Below, in pieces: positions 1-10,843 of a DNA stretch of 64,000 bases. The position numbers and the translations under genes are program-made. The DNA comes from Leguminivora glycinivorella (Eukaryota; Arthropoda; Insecta; Lepidoptera; Tortricidae): positions 19,214,956-19,278,955 of the forward strand of contig NC_062973.1 in assembly GCF_023078275.1 (NCBI RefSeq), given 5' to 3'. The first letter of the stretch is position 1; every line of letters begins with the position of its first letter. Under the pieces are notes generated by a model. The model ran no database searches, was not told the DNA's origin, and worked only from the letters and a program-made list of their open reading frames with translations.

Positions 1-430
1 TTAATTGGACTGAGAGCCTTTGAAATAAAGCAATTATAATAATTTGTATGTGACTGGGACTTAAAATTTAATGAATTTCAAAAAATAATAATATTTTTTT
101 ATTGCAATTAATCATTAATAATATAATTTTAATTCAGATTAAGGTACTTAAGTATATTAAATGAAAAAATATTTTATTGATAAAACAATGTAGGGGTAAC
201 AATTTATATAGGTTGGAGTCTTCTATTAAGTATAAAATACTCGTACCTGTGTCAGAAGACCCCGCTCTTCCATAACAACTTGTATACATTATTTTAATAG
301 AATGAGAATTTATTACCATAGGAAAAATACATTGTTTATTAAGACCTATCTTAAAATAAACTAACAAAATAAGTAAGTTAAAATACTAAATAAGTAGGCC
401 TAAATATATCTAAACTTAAAAAAAACATAA
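1..430. other. AT-rich intergenic DNA, nothing recognised
   Basis: The stretch is strongly AT-rich with frequent stops in all frames. I see no coding segment, RNA gene or familiar repeat end here. Confidence 0.5.
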
Positions 431-432
431 TA

Positions 433-625
433 TTGTCTTCGGTTACCGCGATAGTTACTCATGAAATAAAACTATGGAAACGGATTAAATCGCGTATAAT
501 GAATTTAAAATACATCCCGACGTTTCGAACTCTTTACAGCGTTCGTGGTCAACGGGTGACTGAGGAAAAATTAAAATGTGCAAAAGCTACCCACATACAA
601 GAAATATTAACGAACCATGACCACA
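433..625 (-). repeat. Penelope-like element terminal segment (3' of the GIY-YIG fragment)
   Basis: Read on the minus strand, this segment lies about 170 bp downstream of the stop of the GIY-YIG reading frame at 791-1396. It contains GACCACGAACGC, then CGAAACGTCGGG, then TACGCGATTTAATCCGTTT. Two other places in the window, 26540-26740 and 41330-41460, carry the same order of motifs. Penelope-like retroelements have terminal repeats and often end in such a block, so I read this as their untranslated terminal region. The assignment rests on position and on the repeated motif order, not on a database match. Confidence 0.45.
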
Positions 626-790
626 AATAATATAGATTTCTAAGGCAGGTTCACACACTATTAATAAAGCTAGTTATACAATATTCAAAAAATTTACCAT
701 TATTATGTTAAAAAATAATTAACCAATTAATCTACACAAAATTGACAAAGAACAAACTGAAAATGTCCAACACCATACAACACAAATGCC

Positions 791-1396
791 TCACAGCCTT
801 CGTCGTGCTTGTTCCATTATCAGATGTACTACTGGATCCCAAGCCGGTGGTAAAGTAAAGCCATCCTCTCTATTAAAGTTTGGATATTTTTTGATCTCAA
901 TGGCCTCTCGCAACATTCTGGGTATATATCGCTTCTCCTTAGCAAGAACCAGAGGTTTGTCAAACTTTATAGCATGATTGACTTTATCCATGACATGTTC
1001 AGAGACTGCAGACCTTTGCCGACGGTGCTTGAGATCCGCTATGTGTTCCTTCACCCGTGTGGAAATGCTTCGCTTCGTCTGTCCCACATATGACAGGCCG
1101 CACTCACAGTCTAGCCTGTACACTCCCGCATTTTGTAGAGGAGTTTGACATTTCACAGGCCTCAGGAATTGGGACATCTTCTTCATAGGCTTGAAATAAG
1201 TTTTAATAGAAGCCCGTTTCAAGATGTGGCTGATCCTATTCGTGACCCCTCTGACAAAAGGGAGAATAGCAGGCCGGCGCTCGACTGTAGGGATCTTCAA
1301 ACGGGCCTTCTGCTTGACACGCTTCTGCTTCTGCTTAAAAAAAACAGTATAATAACATATATGGAGAAAAATAATAATAAGAATTAATCCTGCCAA
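791..1396 (-). pseudogene. Penelope-like retroelement fragment, GIY-YIG endonuclease domain
   Basis: A 201-residue frame on the minus strand that looks like the C-terminal endonuclease of a Penelope-like element. GVY is at residues 91-93, YVG at 103-105, an arginine at 114, EH at 117-118, and a likely catalytic glutamate (REAIEI) near 164 with asparagines at 173-175. A CECG pair of cysteines sits just after GVY, as is usual in this group. The PFVRGVTNRI linker at about 46-55 is the stretch that normally connects reverse transcriptase to endonuclease. No reverse transcriptase is found upstream (higher coordinates), so the copy is 5'-truncated and cannot move alone. The first 20 or so residues are hydrophobic and probably only read-through of flanking DNA. 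Penelope endonucleases nick target DNA for reverse transcription. Confidence 0.8.
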
Positions 1397-2114
1397 GGTC
1401 TACCCCCGAATTGTTCTCTACCTGGCCCAAAAGTCCCAAATATGCCAGTTGCGTTGCCACGCTGAATGGCAAGGGATAAAAGACTTATATTAAAAATCAA
1501 ATAATGTACCTATAACCAACTGAGCTTATATTAGTATATGTGACTTAAAAGTATCTCATTTATGATATTATAATATTAATGATAGTCAAATGATAATCAC
1601 AAATAAATATTTCAAATCTATTCAATATCGAAATAATTTTTTTGTACCTTTTTCCTGTTTGCTGAGCGTTCTGAAGCCCAAAATAAGACGATTAATATAC
1701 TTACGCTTATTTTTCCGGCGAGGGACGAAAAACGTCATTATTATCTCTGAATGTAATTATAACTTTGTTTCAACTCTGTCCCTTTCTAAATTAATCCCCG
1801 CAAGTTATCCCTTAAATAATGCTTAGCTATATTATTTTTCATTGTAACTCGCGTCACATCGTCAGGGTCTCTCCTAGCCTCTACTATGATTTTTAGACGT
1901 TCTAGAGAAAGTAAAGTAAACGTCTCGCACACAATAAAAATACACACATACACTCACGCCTTTTTTCCAACAGCACATTATAATGCAGTATGGCCACTCT
2001 CGCTCCCCACTGAAAGTGCCGCCCACCCCCTCTCGGTTACCTCACAGTTACCGCCTGTCAAAAACACGAACTGTCAACCTGCCATATTTCACTCATACAA
2101 GCATTAGTACGCAT
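1397..2114. other. Intergenic DNA, nothing assigned
   Basis: Short open frames occur on the plus strand but have low-complexity composition and no recognisable domain. No repeat end could be placed with confidence. Confidence 0.4.
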
Positions 2115-2232
2115 GTACTTCTCACCTACCGGCTTTGCTTACGCTAGACGCGAGAGCATTCTGTTCGGTCGTGCCAATACAGAAGAGCAATAGAGATAGC
2201 TACATCATAGTAAGCGTTTTGCTATGTACCCA
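2115..2232. repeat. Decayed short inverted-repeat element
   Basis: The segment shares a core with the elements at 29531-29650 and 31756-31905: a GCCAATACG-like word next to an AGCAATAGAGATAG-like word, followed by TAAGCGTTT. Its ends are poorly conserved, so it looks like an old member of that small non-autonomous DNA transposon family. Confidence 0.4.
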
Positions 2233-2234
2233 GG

Positions 2235-3295
2235 CCTTTTTGCAATATTTCTCCATGGCCAAGAAAAGTTTGCCTAGGTCTTTTATTCCCAACTAATCCG
2301 TCAACTCATGGAAAATGTATGGAAGTTCTGGTGCTAGTAAGTAATCGTATAGGGCAACTTTTCATTTTCTCCACACAATGAATATAATTTTCTTTGACGT
2401 TAACGCTTCGAGTAACGAAATTTAAATTGCAAAACTCTTGGTAGAGACCCTGGTACTCCCGTTTTGGAGCACAATTAAACGTAAACATTAATTCCATTGA
2501 CCCCCTCCCTCCTTATTTCCCTTTCGCTAACTCAGCTTTAGCTATTACGTGAGTACATATTACTGGAAGAGATTTACTGAGAGAGAAAATCAGGAAATAA
2601 AAATTGTTGGACCCTTTTATAAGCGTTTCGTTATAATCTAAAAATAAATCCATATATTATTATATTCCACGAAAAAATAAAACAACTGATTTGTTGAACA
2701 TCAGCCAGATAATTATATTTTAATGCATTACAATAATTACATTTCTGGCTTTTATTTACTTAATTTAATCAATGGAATCAGGCGTTACATTGCGAAAATT
2801 CATGATAGTCTTCTAGAAGATTGCTTTGCTAGTCCGCGAATACATTAGTCAATCAGTGCTAACTCTTTATACTTATCTGCGTGTTTTATACATGCAATTA
2901 AATATGACTTTTGAGTCTTTTTCCGTCATCTCTTTTTGTCAAAATAAGATGTAGACATTTTAAACATGATACACAATACGCTTTCCAACGTTGCAGTCTG
3001 TATACGGCGTGTGGATTCCATACGGGCGAAGTTCTATAACGATACGAATCGTATAGGATAATCATTTTGTTAAAATGTTTAGTGTTACTAATTAAGAGTA
3101 ATTATTTTTTTAAATCTGACCAAGTAATTTGATATGACATAAACGTGATGTCGTAATGACGTGTAGGTAGGTACGCTAATTGATGCGGACATAATACATT
3201 GCGTGCTGAATTATTACGTATGAAATAAAATCTTATCTATTAAAAAAAAACATGTAGTTAGGGTCCTTAGGTCCGATACTAATCATTATTAAGAT
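2235..3295. other. Intergenic DNA, nothing assigned
   Basis: AT-rich with no gene. A short block around 2848-2908 (CAATCAGTGCTAAC and ACATGCAATT about 30 bp apart) recurs around 6132-6186, suggesting an old shared repeat, but its identity is unknown. Confidence 0.4.
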
Positions 3296-3299
3296 ACTC

Positions 3300-3705
3300 A
3301 CCCGTATGAAATACACAAGCTGTATTATTATTATATTGATGTAAATATTTTAAATATATGATTTTGACTCTTGGAGACCCTATACATCTCTAAGGAGAAT
3401 TAGATTAAGTATAAATTTTATCTTTAGTTGTGACATTTAGAGTCATTTGCACCTCTAAAGTAATTTTAAACTTTTTTTGTATTTGTACTTTTTATATTTA
3501 GTGTATTTTTTAGTTGTAATTCGACATTTTAGAGACCTTCTAAGTCTATAATTAATTGTAGTAGAGTTATACTCTAGTTAGAACTTAGAATTAGTAGTAC
3601 TTATCAATTGTAATTTCAATTCAATTTTAAATATTTTCTAAATATGTACATGCGACGTGTAAAGGTGCCCCTGTGGCCTATTTGCTGAATAAATTATTTT
3701 GATTT
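3300..3705 (+). mobile_element. LINE 3' untranslated end
   Basis: The segment ends with GTGTAAAGGTGCCC, TGTGGCCTATTTGCTG, an AATAAA at 3687-3692 and a T-rich run. This is the 3' end I associate with a common lepidopteran non-LTR retrotransposon. No open frame precedes it, so only a 5'-truncated tail remains. The left edge is approximate. Confidence 0.55.
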
Positions 3706-4059
3706 TTTTTTGATCGAGTCGATTAAGTAAATTGTAGATGTCACATCGACTTAAAAAGAGACACCAACCCAGCTATAAATATGCAAACATTTGTTTCAAC
3801 AAGTGTGCTCATATCACTTCCAGTAGAACCGATCAAAGGTTCCCCAATTTCACAGCAGGCAATTTACAGCGATACACACCCCTAACGCTCCCGCGACAGT
3901 AAGAAGGCCGCCAATGGGAACATTAATGGAGTGTTACGTTACTCTTATTAAACTTTAACAAATCGCTTCGCGGTGACGATTAATTGAAAGGTGGGATGGA
4001 ATGCGAGGTAAAATTCAATTAAATGCGTCGCTTGTAATTTCACCAATTTCACCAATACG

Positions 4060-4546
4060 TATGTGCCTGGGCCGAAGTCGCTTGCAACGACGAGCGACTC
4101 GAATTGTCAACTGCCAGCATATCTCTGATCGGCTTGACCCCTTGGCGCTGCGTAGAGATGTGGCCGCGCTCTGCATTTTCTATCGCATGTATAACGACGA
4201 GTGCTCCGAGGAATTGCTCGGATTAATCCCTGCCGCTTCCTTCCGCCATCGCCCTACGCGACAACATTTCCATCTCCATCATTTAGATGGCTGGCAGTCC
4301 TCAACTGTGCGTTTCTCCAGAAACTTCCTGCCCCGCACAGCTAAATTGTGGAATGAATTGTCGCCTGCGGTATTTCCGGACCGATACGACCTTTTCAAAT
4401 CTTCAAGAAAAGAGCGTACACCCATCTGAAAGGCCGGCAACGCACCTCCAACGCTTCTGGTGTTTCTGGTGTCGATGGGCGGCAGTGATCGCTTACCATC
4501 AGGCGACCTGTCTGCTCGTTTGCCTCCTATCCCGTAAAAAAAAAAT
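4060..4546 (+). pseudogene. LINE (CR1/Jockey-like) ORF2 C-terminus and 3' tail
   Basis: From about 4066 the frame reads as the end of a non-LTR retrotransposon ORF2, with LQRRATRIV, LDPLALRRDVAALCIFYR, FLPRTAKLWNELS and a terminal KSSRKER, and a stop at 4427-4429. These are the conserved blocks after the reverse transcriptase. The 3' untranslated part carries GGCAACGCACCTCC, CTTACCATCAGGCGACC, GTCTGCTCGTTTGCC and ends in an A run at about 4535-4546. The reverse transcriptase and endonuclease are absent, so this is a dead 5'-truncated copy. The frame to the left of 4060 is probably flanking DNA. Confidence 0.8.
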
Positions 4547-4785
4547 AGGCGACATGTCTTTTCTTTGTCATATCTCATAAAAAATGCGTCCTTTGTAGTA
4601 ATGTTATACAATACATATACGCAGTGTAGGCGATGGAACTACCAACCTCATTGCTGCGCGCGTGCTGGCAGCCTGGCCGTATACAATACCTGTGCAGTTG
4701 TACGGATCATTTTGCTATTGTTTCCCTACAACTGGCGTCTAACTTTGTGACATACAGTACAAAAATTATGATAGTCAACGAGTTA

Positions 4786-4910
4786 GTGCGTTTCACATTA
4801 TCCGATCTGATGTCGGAAGGATTTCGAAGGCAAAAATCAAAGATGGCGGCTTCACTGTGTGGGATATCGGTCCCACATCCGATATCGGATCGGATAATAT
4901 GAAAACGCAC
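4786..4910. mobile_element. MITE with TTA target duplication (PIF/Harbinger-like)
   Basis: The 125 bp element begins GTGCGTTTCACATTATCCGAT and ends with the reverse complement of GTGCGTTTTCATATTATCCG, giving inverted ends of about 25-30 bp. It is flanked by TTA at 4783-4785 and 4911-4913. A three-base TTA duplication is typical of PIF/Harbinger elements. It holds no coding sequence, so it depended on a transposase elsewhere. Confidence 0.75.
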
Positions 4911-4913
4911 TTA

Positions 4914-6353
4914 ATTGGGTACTTCAAAACAATATCACGGCTTTACCAAAATCTAAAATCAGAATAGCGAGTAAGTATTAAACCCTGCTGCCTTTTTTTA
5001 TACCGTGTAAAATCTCGGTTTAATCCGATTATACGTGTGTTTTAATTAATCCCTACTAATAAATAACAAAAACTTTTGAATACAACAGTAAATGTTAAAG
5101 CTAAACCGATTTAGATGCACCGTATTCGAACAATGCTTTATAAATGAAGAAGAAGTAAAAGTGATATTATGTACCATGATACCCACCTATCAGTGTCACA
5201 CAGTAAATTTTCCTTAAATAAAACGTCTCTTTTGCCACTATATATCCCTTCATATCGTATTTAGATCTAATATTTGACGATAAAATTATTAACTATATAG
5301 CAGTAAAATTATAATATACACTAATAACCTGAATCACAACTGTAACTAAGATGAAAATAATATTATTTTGCAGTCATAAATAAATACCTCGAATCCAGTA
5401 AATGGAAGTTAAATAAAAGCCCATTTCCAGAATTTTCGTGTCATTTCGCATATTTACAGCCGTATTTCTCTCAAATCTAGTCCGAGGTCGGCTTAGTCTA
5501 ATTATTGCGTTATTATTTATGAGGCCTAAGACAATATTGTCGTGTTTACGCTGCGTATAAACAAGGTTTTGTAGGCTACGCCAAACAAACGGGAAAAAAT
5601 ATTTTCAGCGTCAACTGTAGCCAGTTTTATGCCGCCTGAGCTAATTTGGAAATAATAAGTTTAACAGATTTATGACTTATTTATCACTAAAGCAAGTACG
5701 TAGCTTTTTTAATAGTATTTTGGAAAAAACTAAAAAAAGAAACGGCAATAGCAATAAACGAGAAATGTAAGTAAATCGTTCAGAAATACCCCAAGCCTCA
5801 AGTTATCTGCAACCGGAATCAAATTTAAAATTACTCAGTAAATTGAGTATTTAACCGTCAGTAATTATTCCTCGCGAGGGCTCCGCGGGGCGTGATATTG
5901 ATATTAAATTTAATATCGGTAGGCCGCGGAGGAAGCTATTTCCTTCTCATACCTCTTTACGGTTCAATTATACACAATAACCTGAGGCTCCATCGTGAGT
6001 TTTTGTCGTTCTAAAATACGTTACTAGATGGAATAACCGTTTCAGAAAATGTGCGTATTTTTTGGTCGTTCAGTAAGTCAAATCAAATCTAGAAAATTAC
6101 TTTGATAATCCGAAATCAGATAACGAGCTAATCAATCAGTGCTAACCCGTTCAAGATAAATATAACTTGCTTTTTACATGCAATTCATTTCCCAATCTCC
6201 CAGCGTCTTGTTTTTCTTCATCATTTTATAACATGTCATTGTGTATTAAAGTATGTAATATTTTTCAGTAGACTTTTGACTGTATCATATATTTCTGCCA
6301 TCTGACCTTGACATTTTCTGTAAGAGATTTTCTTTCCGCTACTTGGGGTTGAA
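4914..6353. other. Intergenic DNA with a nested hairpin at 5881-5932
   Basis: No gene is visible. At 5881-5888 CTCCGCGG pairs with CCGCGGAG at about 5924-5931, and between them lies the perfect palindrome GATATTAAATTTAATATC. Otherwise AT-rich unassigned sequence. Confidence 0.4.
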
Positions 6354-6421
6354 TTATTGCTTTACACCATTTGGTGTAAAGCAATAACCATTTGGTGCGA
6401 AGTGTTTATTTAAACACTTCG
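6354..6421. repeat. Two adjacent near-perfect palindromes
   Basis: Bases 6354-6387 form a 16 bp-arm palindrome around TTGCTTTACACCA, and 6398-6421 form an 11 bp-arm palindrome around CGAAGTGTTTA; each has a two-base TT centre. Both can extrude as hairpins in DNA or RNA. They may be the remains of a foldback element. Confidence 0.7.
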
Positions 6422-6805
6422 TACAAATTTTCTCTCGGGTAAAATACTCTTATTTATATATACGAAGATAACGATAGACAACTTGAATTTATGTAGGCAA
6501 TGACATCTAGGTATAAACATGACTGTTACACAAAGAAGGCTGGAAAAAATCCGGACATAATTTTATTTGTAGGACCATAAGAGCTAGTCACATTTACATT
6601 TTTGTGATATTTGAATAGTAAAATATTATTACATATTACACTCATTAGAGTCAGAATAAGCTAAGATTTGTTAGTATCGTCTGTGCAAGGCAAGAATCTT
6701 ATATACATACTGGATGTTGCACGCCGAACATTACTTTGAAGCCAGAAAATTTGACCTTGAATTACGTCACGCCGGTCTTGCATCTCTTTCTTTAGGGTGT
6801 CCATG

Positions 6806-6905
6806 ATTAATTAAATCATTTATTTCAGGCAACTTTAGTCCATAGATACACATATATTTACAAAAGAAAAGAAAGAAAGAAAAGAAAATTACAATGAAAA
6901 CTTAG
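6806..6905 (-). mobile_element. LINE 3' end, minus strand
   Basis: On the minus strand the segment reads TTGCCTGAAATAAATGATTT, a common lepidopteran LINE terminus with its polyadenylation signal, preceded by a CTTT-rich tract. The same terminal word occurs at the 3' end of the larger LINE at 29.8 kb. Only a short tail is left. Confidence 0.45.
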
Positions 6906-8150
6906 GTACTTATATCAAAATAAATTAAATTAAATCAAGGATATACATTAAGCATACATTAGGGATATCCCGCGGAATTTGACGTATTACGTTTATACGA
7001 CTGATTAATTTTGTAATTTATTAAATTCAAATCCGATCAACCGTTTTATCACGAACGTGAACATCCATCCTCACAAACTCAAGTAAAAGGTAAAAAATTA
7101 CTAATTTGTCCATAATTTGTCAGTCGTCAATAAGGTCCATTTCTATGCCACTCTGCAGTTACTCGACCTTACTGATGTCCGACAAAAGGTTACCTTTTCC
7201 TAAGAACACCACAAATACGATACAGTTTTTACCAGTGGTAAACTAGGTACTGGTTTTTTCCTCACCTCCAAACCTAGGGGTGGTAACACTGGTAACCACT
7301 GGGAAATAGTTATGTTATACAAGGGGGCAAAGTTGTATTTTAACGGCGAGTGTGGAATGGAAATACGAGCTAGCGAATGGATTCTAGGGTTGAACCGTTC
7401 AAGAATAGAATCCTGAGCGTGGCGAGTGTTGCAACATGAGGCTTATACAACTTATCGTTTACCAAAGAGGATCGAGTATTATAGAAAATTACTGTCAAAG
7501 TAAAATGTGTAATCACAGTGCATAGACTGCCGACATCTCTCGACACAGGCTTAAAACCTTTGAACCTCCGTTTTCATTCTCAGCTTGATATGATATTGAT
7601 ATGTGTTAAAATATCAAATATTAATATTAGCGCCATCTAGCTGAGCGTACCCCAAATGTGTATCGCCATCTAGCTCACCGTACCTTTTTCTGTATGGTTT
7701 TGATGTACGTTTTTTTCTTAGACTTTATCTGTCTATACGGAGTTACATAAGTATTTGTCTTTTACTAACTGACACCTGTGTTTATTAAAGCATGCAATGA
7801 AATATATATTTTAGTGTTTCGGTCACTTTAAACCATCACAATAATATTTTGGTAGTAACTACTGGGAAAACTAATCCCAGTAGCTATCAACCCCCGGTGT
7901 GGTAATTAACAATGTGGGGAAAATCCCAGTAGTTAGGACAGGTAAAAACTTGGTGGTAACTAGTGGGAATAGCCACAAAAATATAAGGGAAGTATTTGTC
8001 AATGGGGAAATAATGAAATACTAGGACGTTTTAAAACAGTATCTTTATTTTTAAGCGCCACCCCAAATCTCAAGGAAGGTGGTTCTCAATTCGTACGTAT
8101 TTCAATTCTCTTCGCATGTATATATGTATCTCAATTTAATGTTTATGCCA
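6906..8150. other. Intergenic DNA with short local repeats
   Basis: No gene is seen. The word CGCCATCTAGCT recurs at about 7631 and 7663, each followed by a (G/C)CGTACC end, forming a two-unit direct repeat. ACTGGGAAA and CCCAGTAG words recur in both orientations between 7226 and 7970, suggesting a decayed inverted-repeat element. Boundaries could not be fixed. Confidence 0.35.
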
Positions 8151-8151
8151 C

Positions 8152-8416
8152 GACGACCGGTCTGGCTACTGAGCCGACTGCGGTAGTGACCCTGCCTGCT
8201 AAGCCGCGGTCCTGGGTTCGAATCCCGGTAAGGGCATTTATTTGTGTGATGAGCACTGGTATTTGTTCCTGAGTCATGGATGTTTTCTATGTATATAAGT
8301 ATGTATTTATCTATTTAAGTATGTATATCGTCGCTTAGCACCCATAGTACAAGCTTTGCTTAGTTTGGGGCTAAGTTGATCTGTGTAAGGTGTCCCCAAT
8401 ATCTATTTATTTATAT
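8152..8416 (+). mobile_element. tRNA-derived SINE
   Basis: The element starts CGACGACCGGTCTGGC and has a polymerase III B-box word, GGTTCGAATCCC, near 8215-8226; an A-box-like stretch lies upstream, disturbed by a short extra CTACTGAGCCGACTGC segment. The body GGGCATTTATTTGTGTGATG, CCTGAGTCATGGATG and the AT-rich tail TATTTATTTATAT match a very common lepidopteran SINE as I remember it. It encodes no protein and would have used LINE machinery. Confidence 0.75.
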
Positions 8417-8651
8417 CTCCGTCGTTACTGGACCGATTTTTAAAATTTCTTTCTGTGTGTGTTTTTTAGGCTTAAAGTGCAAATCTGCAAATTGTCGAAC
8501 GCTCTGAAACATTTCCTTTTATCGGTACAATCGACAGCCAACGCTGCCTCCTTCCTTCATCTTTTGGAACACTGAAAAGTTTGATATTATTCATGTTAAT
8601 TGTAAAGACATAAACAATAAAGTTGGTATTATTATACTGTGATATGAACTA
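8417..8651. other. Unassigned spacer between SINE and Helitron
   Basis: No gene or known repeat was recognised. The final base A at 8651 is the 5' flank expected for a Helitron inserted between A and T. Confidence 0.4.
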
Positions 8652-8807
8652 CTAGCTTTTACCCGCGGCTTCGCCCGCGTAATAAAAGTATTCTTATTGA
8701 AACGTTTACAAAAAATAAGATTTTCATTTGGATCCGTAGGTTTCTTTGTAGGTAAGCGGGGCAATTCTCGACTGGGGGGCCATTGTAACTGATCTATTTG
8801 CTGTACG

Positions 8808-8880
8808 GTCAGCCAAGAAAGTGGTTTACCACTTTTCGACTCTATTGATCGAAAAGTGGTAAACCACTTTTTTGGCTGAC
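8808..8880. repeat. Double-palindrome hairpin inside Helitron copy 1
   Basis: GTCAGCCAAGAAAGTGG at the left pairs with its complement at the right with a single mismatch, enclosing a TCGACTCTATTGATCGA centre. Each arm also contains AAGTGGTTTACCACTT, itself a palindrome, so the segment can form one long stem or two short ones. The same hairpin occurs twice in the second Helitron. Confidence 0.8.
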
Positions 8881-9394
8881 TGTACCTTACACATATTACT
8901 ATTGTTTTAAAAGAAATTCTTGCAATTATTGTAGAATTGTTACACAGCGACCACAGCGTAGGTAGTAGGTACGAATATGTTTGTATTTTACCTATATAAA
9001 TATTTATACTGGGGAAACTTCATACAACCCACATAACCAGTATCTCGACGCTATGGTCGGTAGGGTAAAAAGTACTTCCTTGCATTATCGCTTACAATTT
9101 TTTCCATTTTGCTTATAGGTACTTATTGCAAACGTAAACATATAAAAAATAAAACCGCCTTCAAAAAAAGCGTGTTGTAACACACGCTTGCGTTGCGTTG
9201 CGTTGTTTTGTAAAACACGGAGAAACTAAAAAGCCAAAAATAATAAACCTTCGAATTCAGATTTCTTATCGGATTGCAATAATCTAAACATCCAAATTAT
9301 AAAAAAATCAATTATTTTTGTAGTCGGTACCAGACCTGTTCGTCGCCTTGCCCTGTCCTGTTTGCCCCACCCAACCATACGCAGGCTGGCCCCC

Positions 9395-10454
9395 AGCCCT
9401 ATATAGCCCTATCCCTATCCCTATCCCTATCCCTATCCCTATCCCTATCCCAATCCCAATCCCTATCCCTATCCCTATCCCAATCCCAATCCCAATCCCA
9501 ATCCCAATCCCAATCCCAATCCCAATCCCAATCCCTATCCCAATCCCAATCCCAATCCCTATCCCAATCCCAATCCCAATCCCTATCCCAATCCCAATCC
9601 CTATCCCAATCCCTATCCCAATCCCAATCCCAATCCCAATCCCTATCCCAATCCCAATCCCAATCCCAATCCCAATCCCAATCCCCTATATAGCCCTATC
9701 CCTATCCCTATCCCTATCCCTATCCCTATCCCTATCCCTATCCCTGTCCTATCCCTATCCTATCCCTATCCCTATCCCTATCCCTATCCCTATCCCAATC
9801 CCAATCCCTATCCCTATCCCTATCCCTATCCCAGTCCCAATCCCTATCCCTATCCCAATCCCAGTCCCAGTCCCTATCCCAGTCCCAGTCCCAGTCCCTG
9901 TCCCTATCCCTGTATCCCTGTCCCTGTCCCTGTCCCTATCCCAGTCCCAGTCCCAGTCCCAGTCCCAGTCCCAGTCCCAGTCCCAGTCCCAGTCCCAGTC
10001 CCAATCCCAGTCCCAGTCCCAGTCCCAGTCCCAGTCCCAGTCCCAGTCCCAGTCCCAGTCCCAGTCCCAGTCCCAGTCCCAGTCCCAGTCCCAGTCCCAG
10101 TCCCAGTCCCAGTCCCAGTCCCAGTCCCAGTCCCAGTCCCAGTCCCAGTCCCAGTCCCAGTCCCAGTCCCAGTCCCAGTCCCAGTCCCAGTCCCAGTCCC
10201 AGTCCCAGTCCCAGTCCCAGTCCCAGTCCCAGTCCCAGTCCCAGTCCCAGTCCCAGTCCCAGTCCCAGTCCCAATCCCAATCCCAATCCCAATCCCAATC
10301 CCTATCCCTATCCCTATCCCAATCCCAATCCCTATCCCTATCCCTATCCCTATCCCTATCCCTATCCCTATCCCTATCCCTATCCCTATCCCTATCCCTA
10401 TCCCTATCCCTATCCCTATCCCTATCCCTATCCCTATCCCTATCCCTATCCCTA
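9395..10454. repeat. Hexamer tandem array CCC(T/A)(A/G)T, left block
   Basis: About 1.06 kb of six-base units in homogeneous runs: CCCTAT, then CCCAAT mixed with CCCTAT, CCCTGT, a run of more than 50 CCCAGT units (about 9938-10270), then CCCTAT again. A CCCTATATAGCCC interruption appears at both 9395 and 9685, so part of the tract was duplicated as a block. Its long open frames are trivial products of a six-base repeat. The LINE beginning at 10455 splits this tract from the right block. Confidence 0.95.
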
Positions 10455-10540
10455 CACTCCTAAACCACTACTACATAAACTCAAATAATAACAATAGGCC
10501 ACCATGTTGCCATACCGCGTTAAAATATCTTGATGAATAC

Positions 10541-10843
10541 TTGCTGCAGGAGCCACCTGCATTCTGTTTCGAATATTTTACATTATATGAAATGATAAAA
10601 GCCTGTAAAAATATTAAACGCAAGGATTCGAAGGATATCAATGATATGTCAACGCGTGTATTAGACTATCTGCCACCGATACTAATATCATTGTTACTTA
10701 TGGTATTCAATCGTTGTATCGACGCGGGAATATATCCGGATATATTAAAACAAGTTAAAATCCAACCACTATATAAGGGCAAAGGAGAAATGAATGAACC
10801 CAAAAACTTTCGACCAATATCTCTGATACCAAATAATAAATAA
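10541..10843 (+). pseudogene. LINE ORF2, segment before the frameshift
   Basis: This 100-residue piece is the region just ahead of and including the first reverse transcriptase block (KNFRPISLIP near its end). It stops at an AATAATAAATAATGATA stretch, where a small insertion shifts the frame; the polymerase continues in another frame from 10843. The initiating ATG is arbitrary since the copy is 5'-truncated. Confidence 0.75.

Noticed and set aside
433..625. A confirmed hammerhead ribozyme in the Penelope terminal block
   Set aside because: GAAAC and a GTC-like base triplet are present, but the CTGATGA box was not found on either strand of the three blocks, so only a hypothesis is kept.
8152..8240. 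A functional tRNA gene
   Set aside because: A B box is present, but the acceptor stem does not close and the sequence continues into a SINE body with an AT tail.
9348..10463. A 371-codon frame of Pro-Ile, Leu-Ser and Gln-Ser dipeptides, and an antisense Gly-Leu frame
   Set aside because: These are forced by a six-base repeat, which stays open in any frame free of a stop. The composition changes exactly where the hexamer changes, and no start context, splice signal or domain is present.
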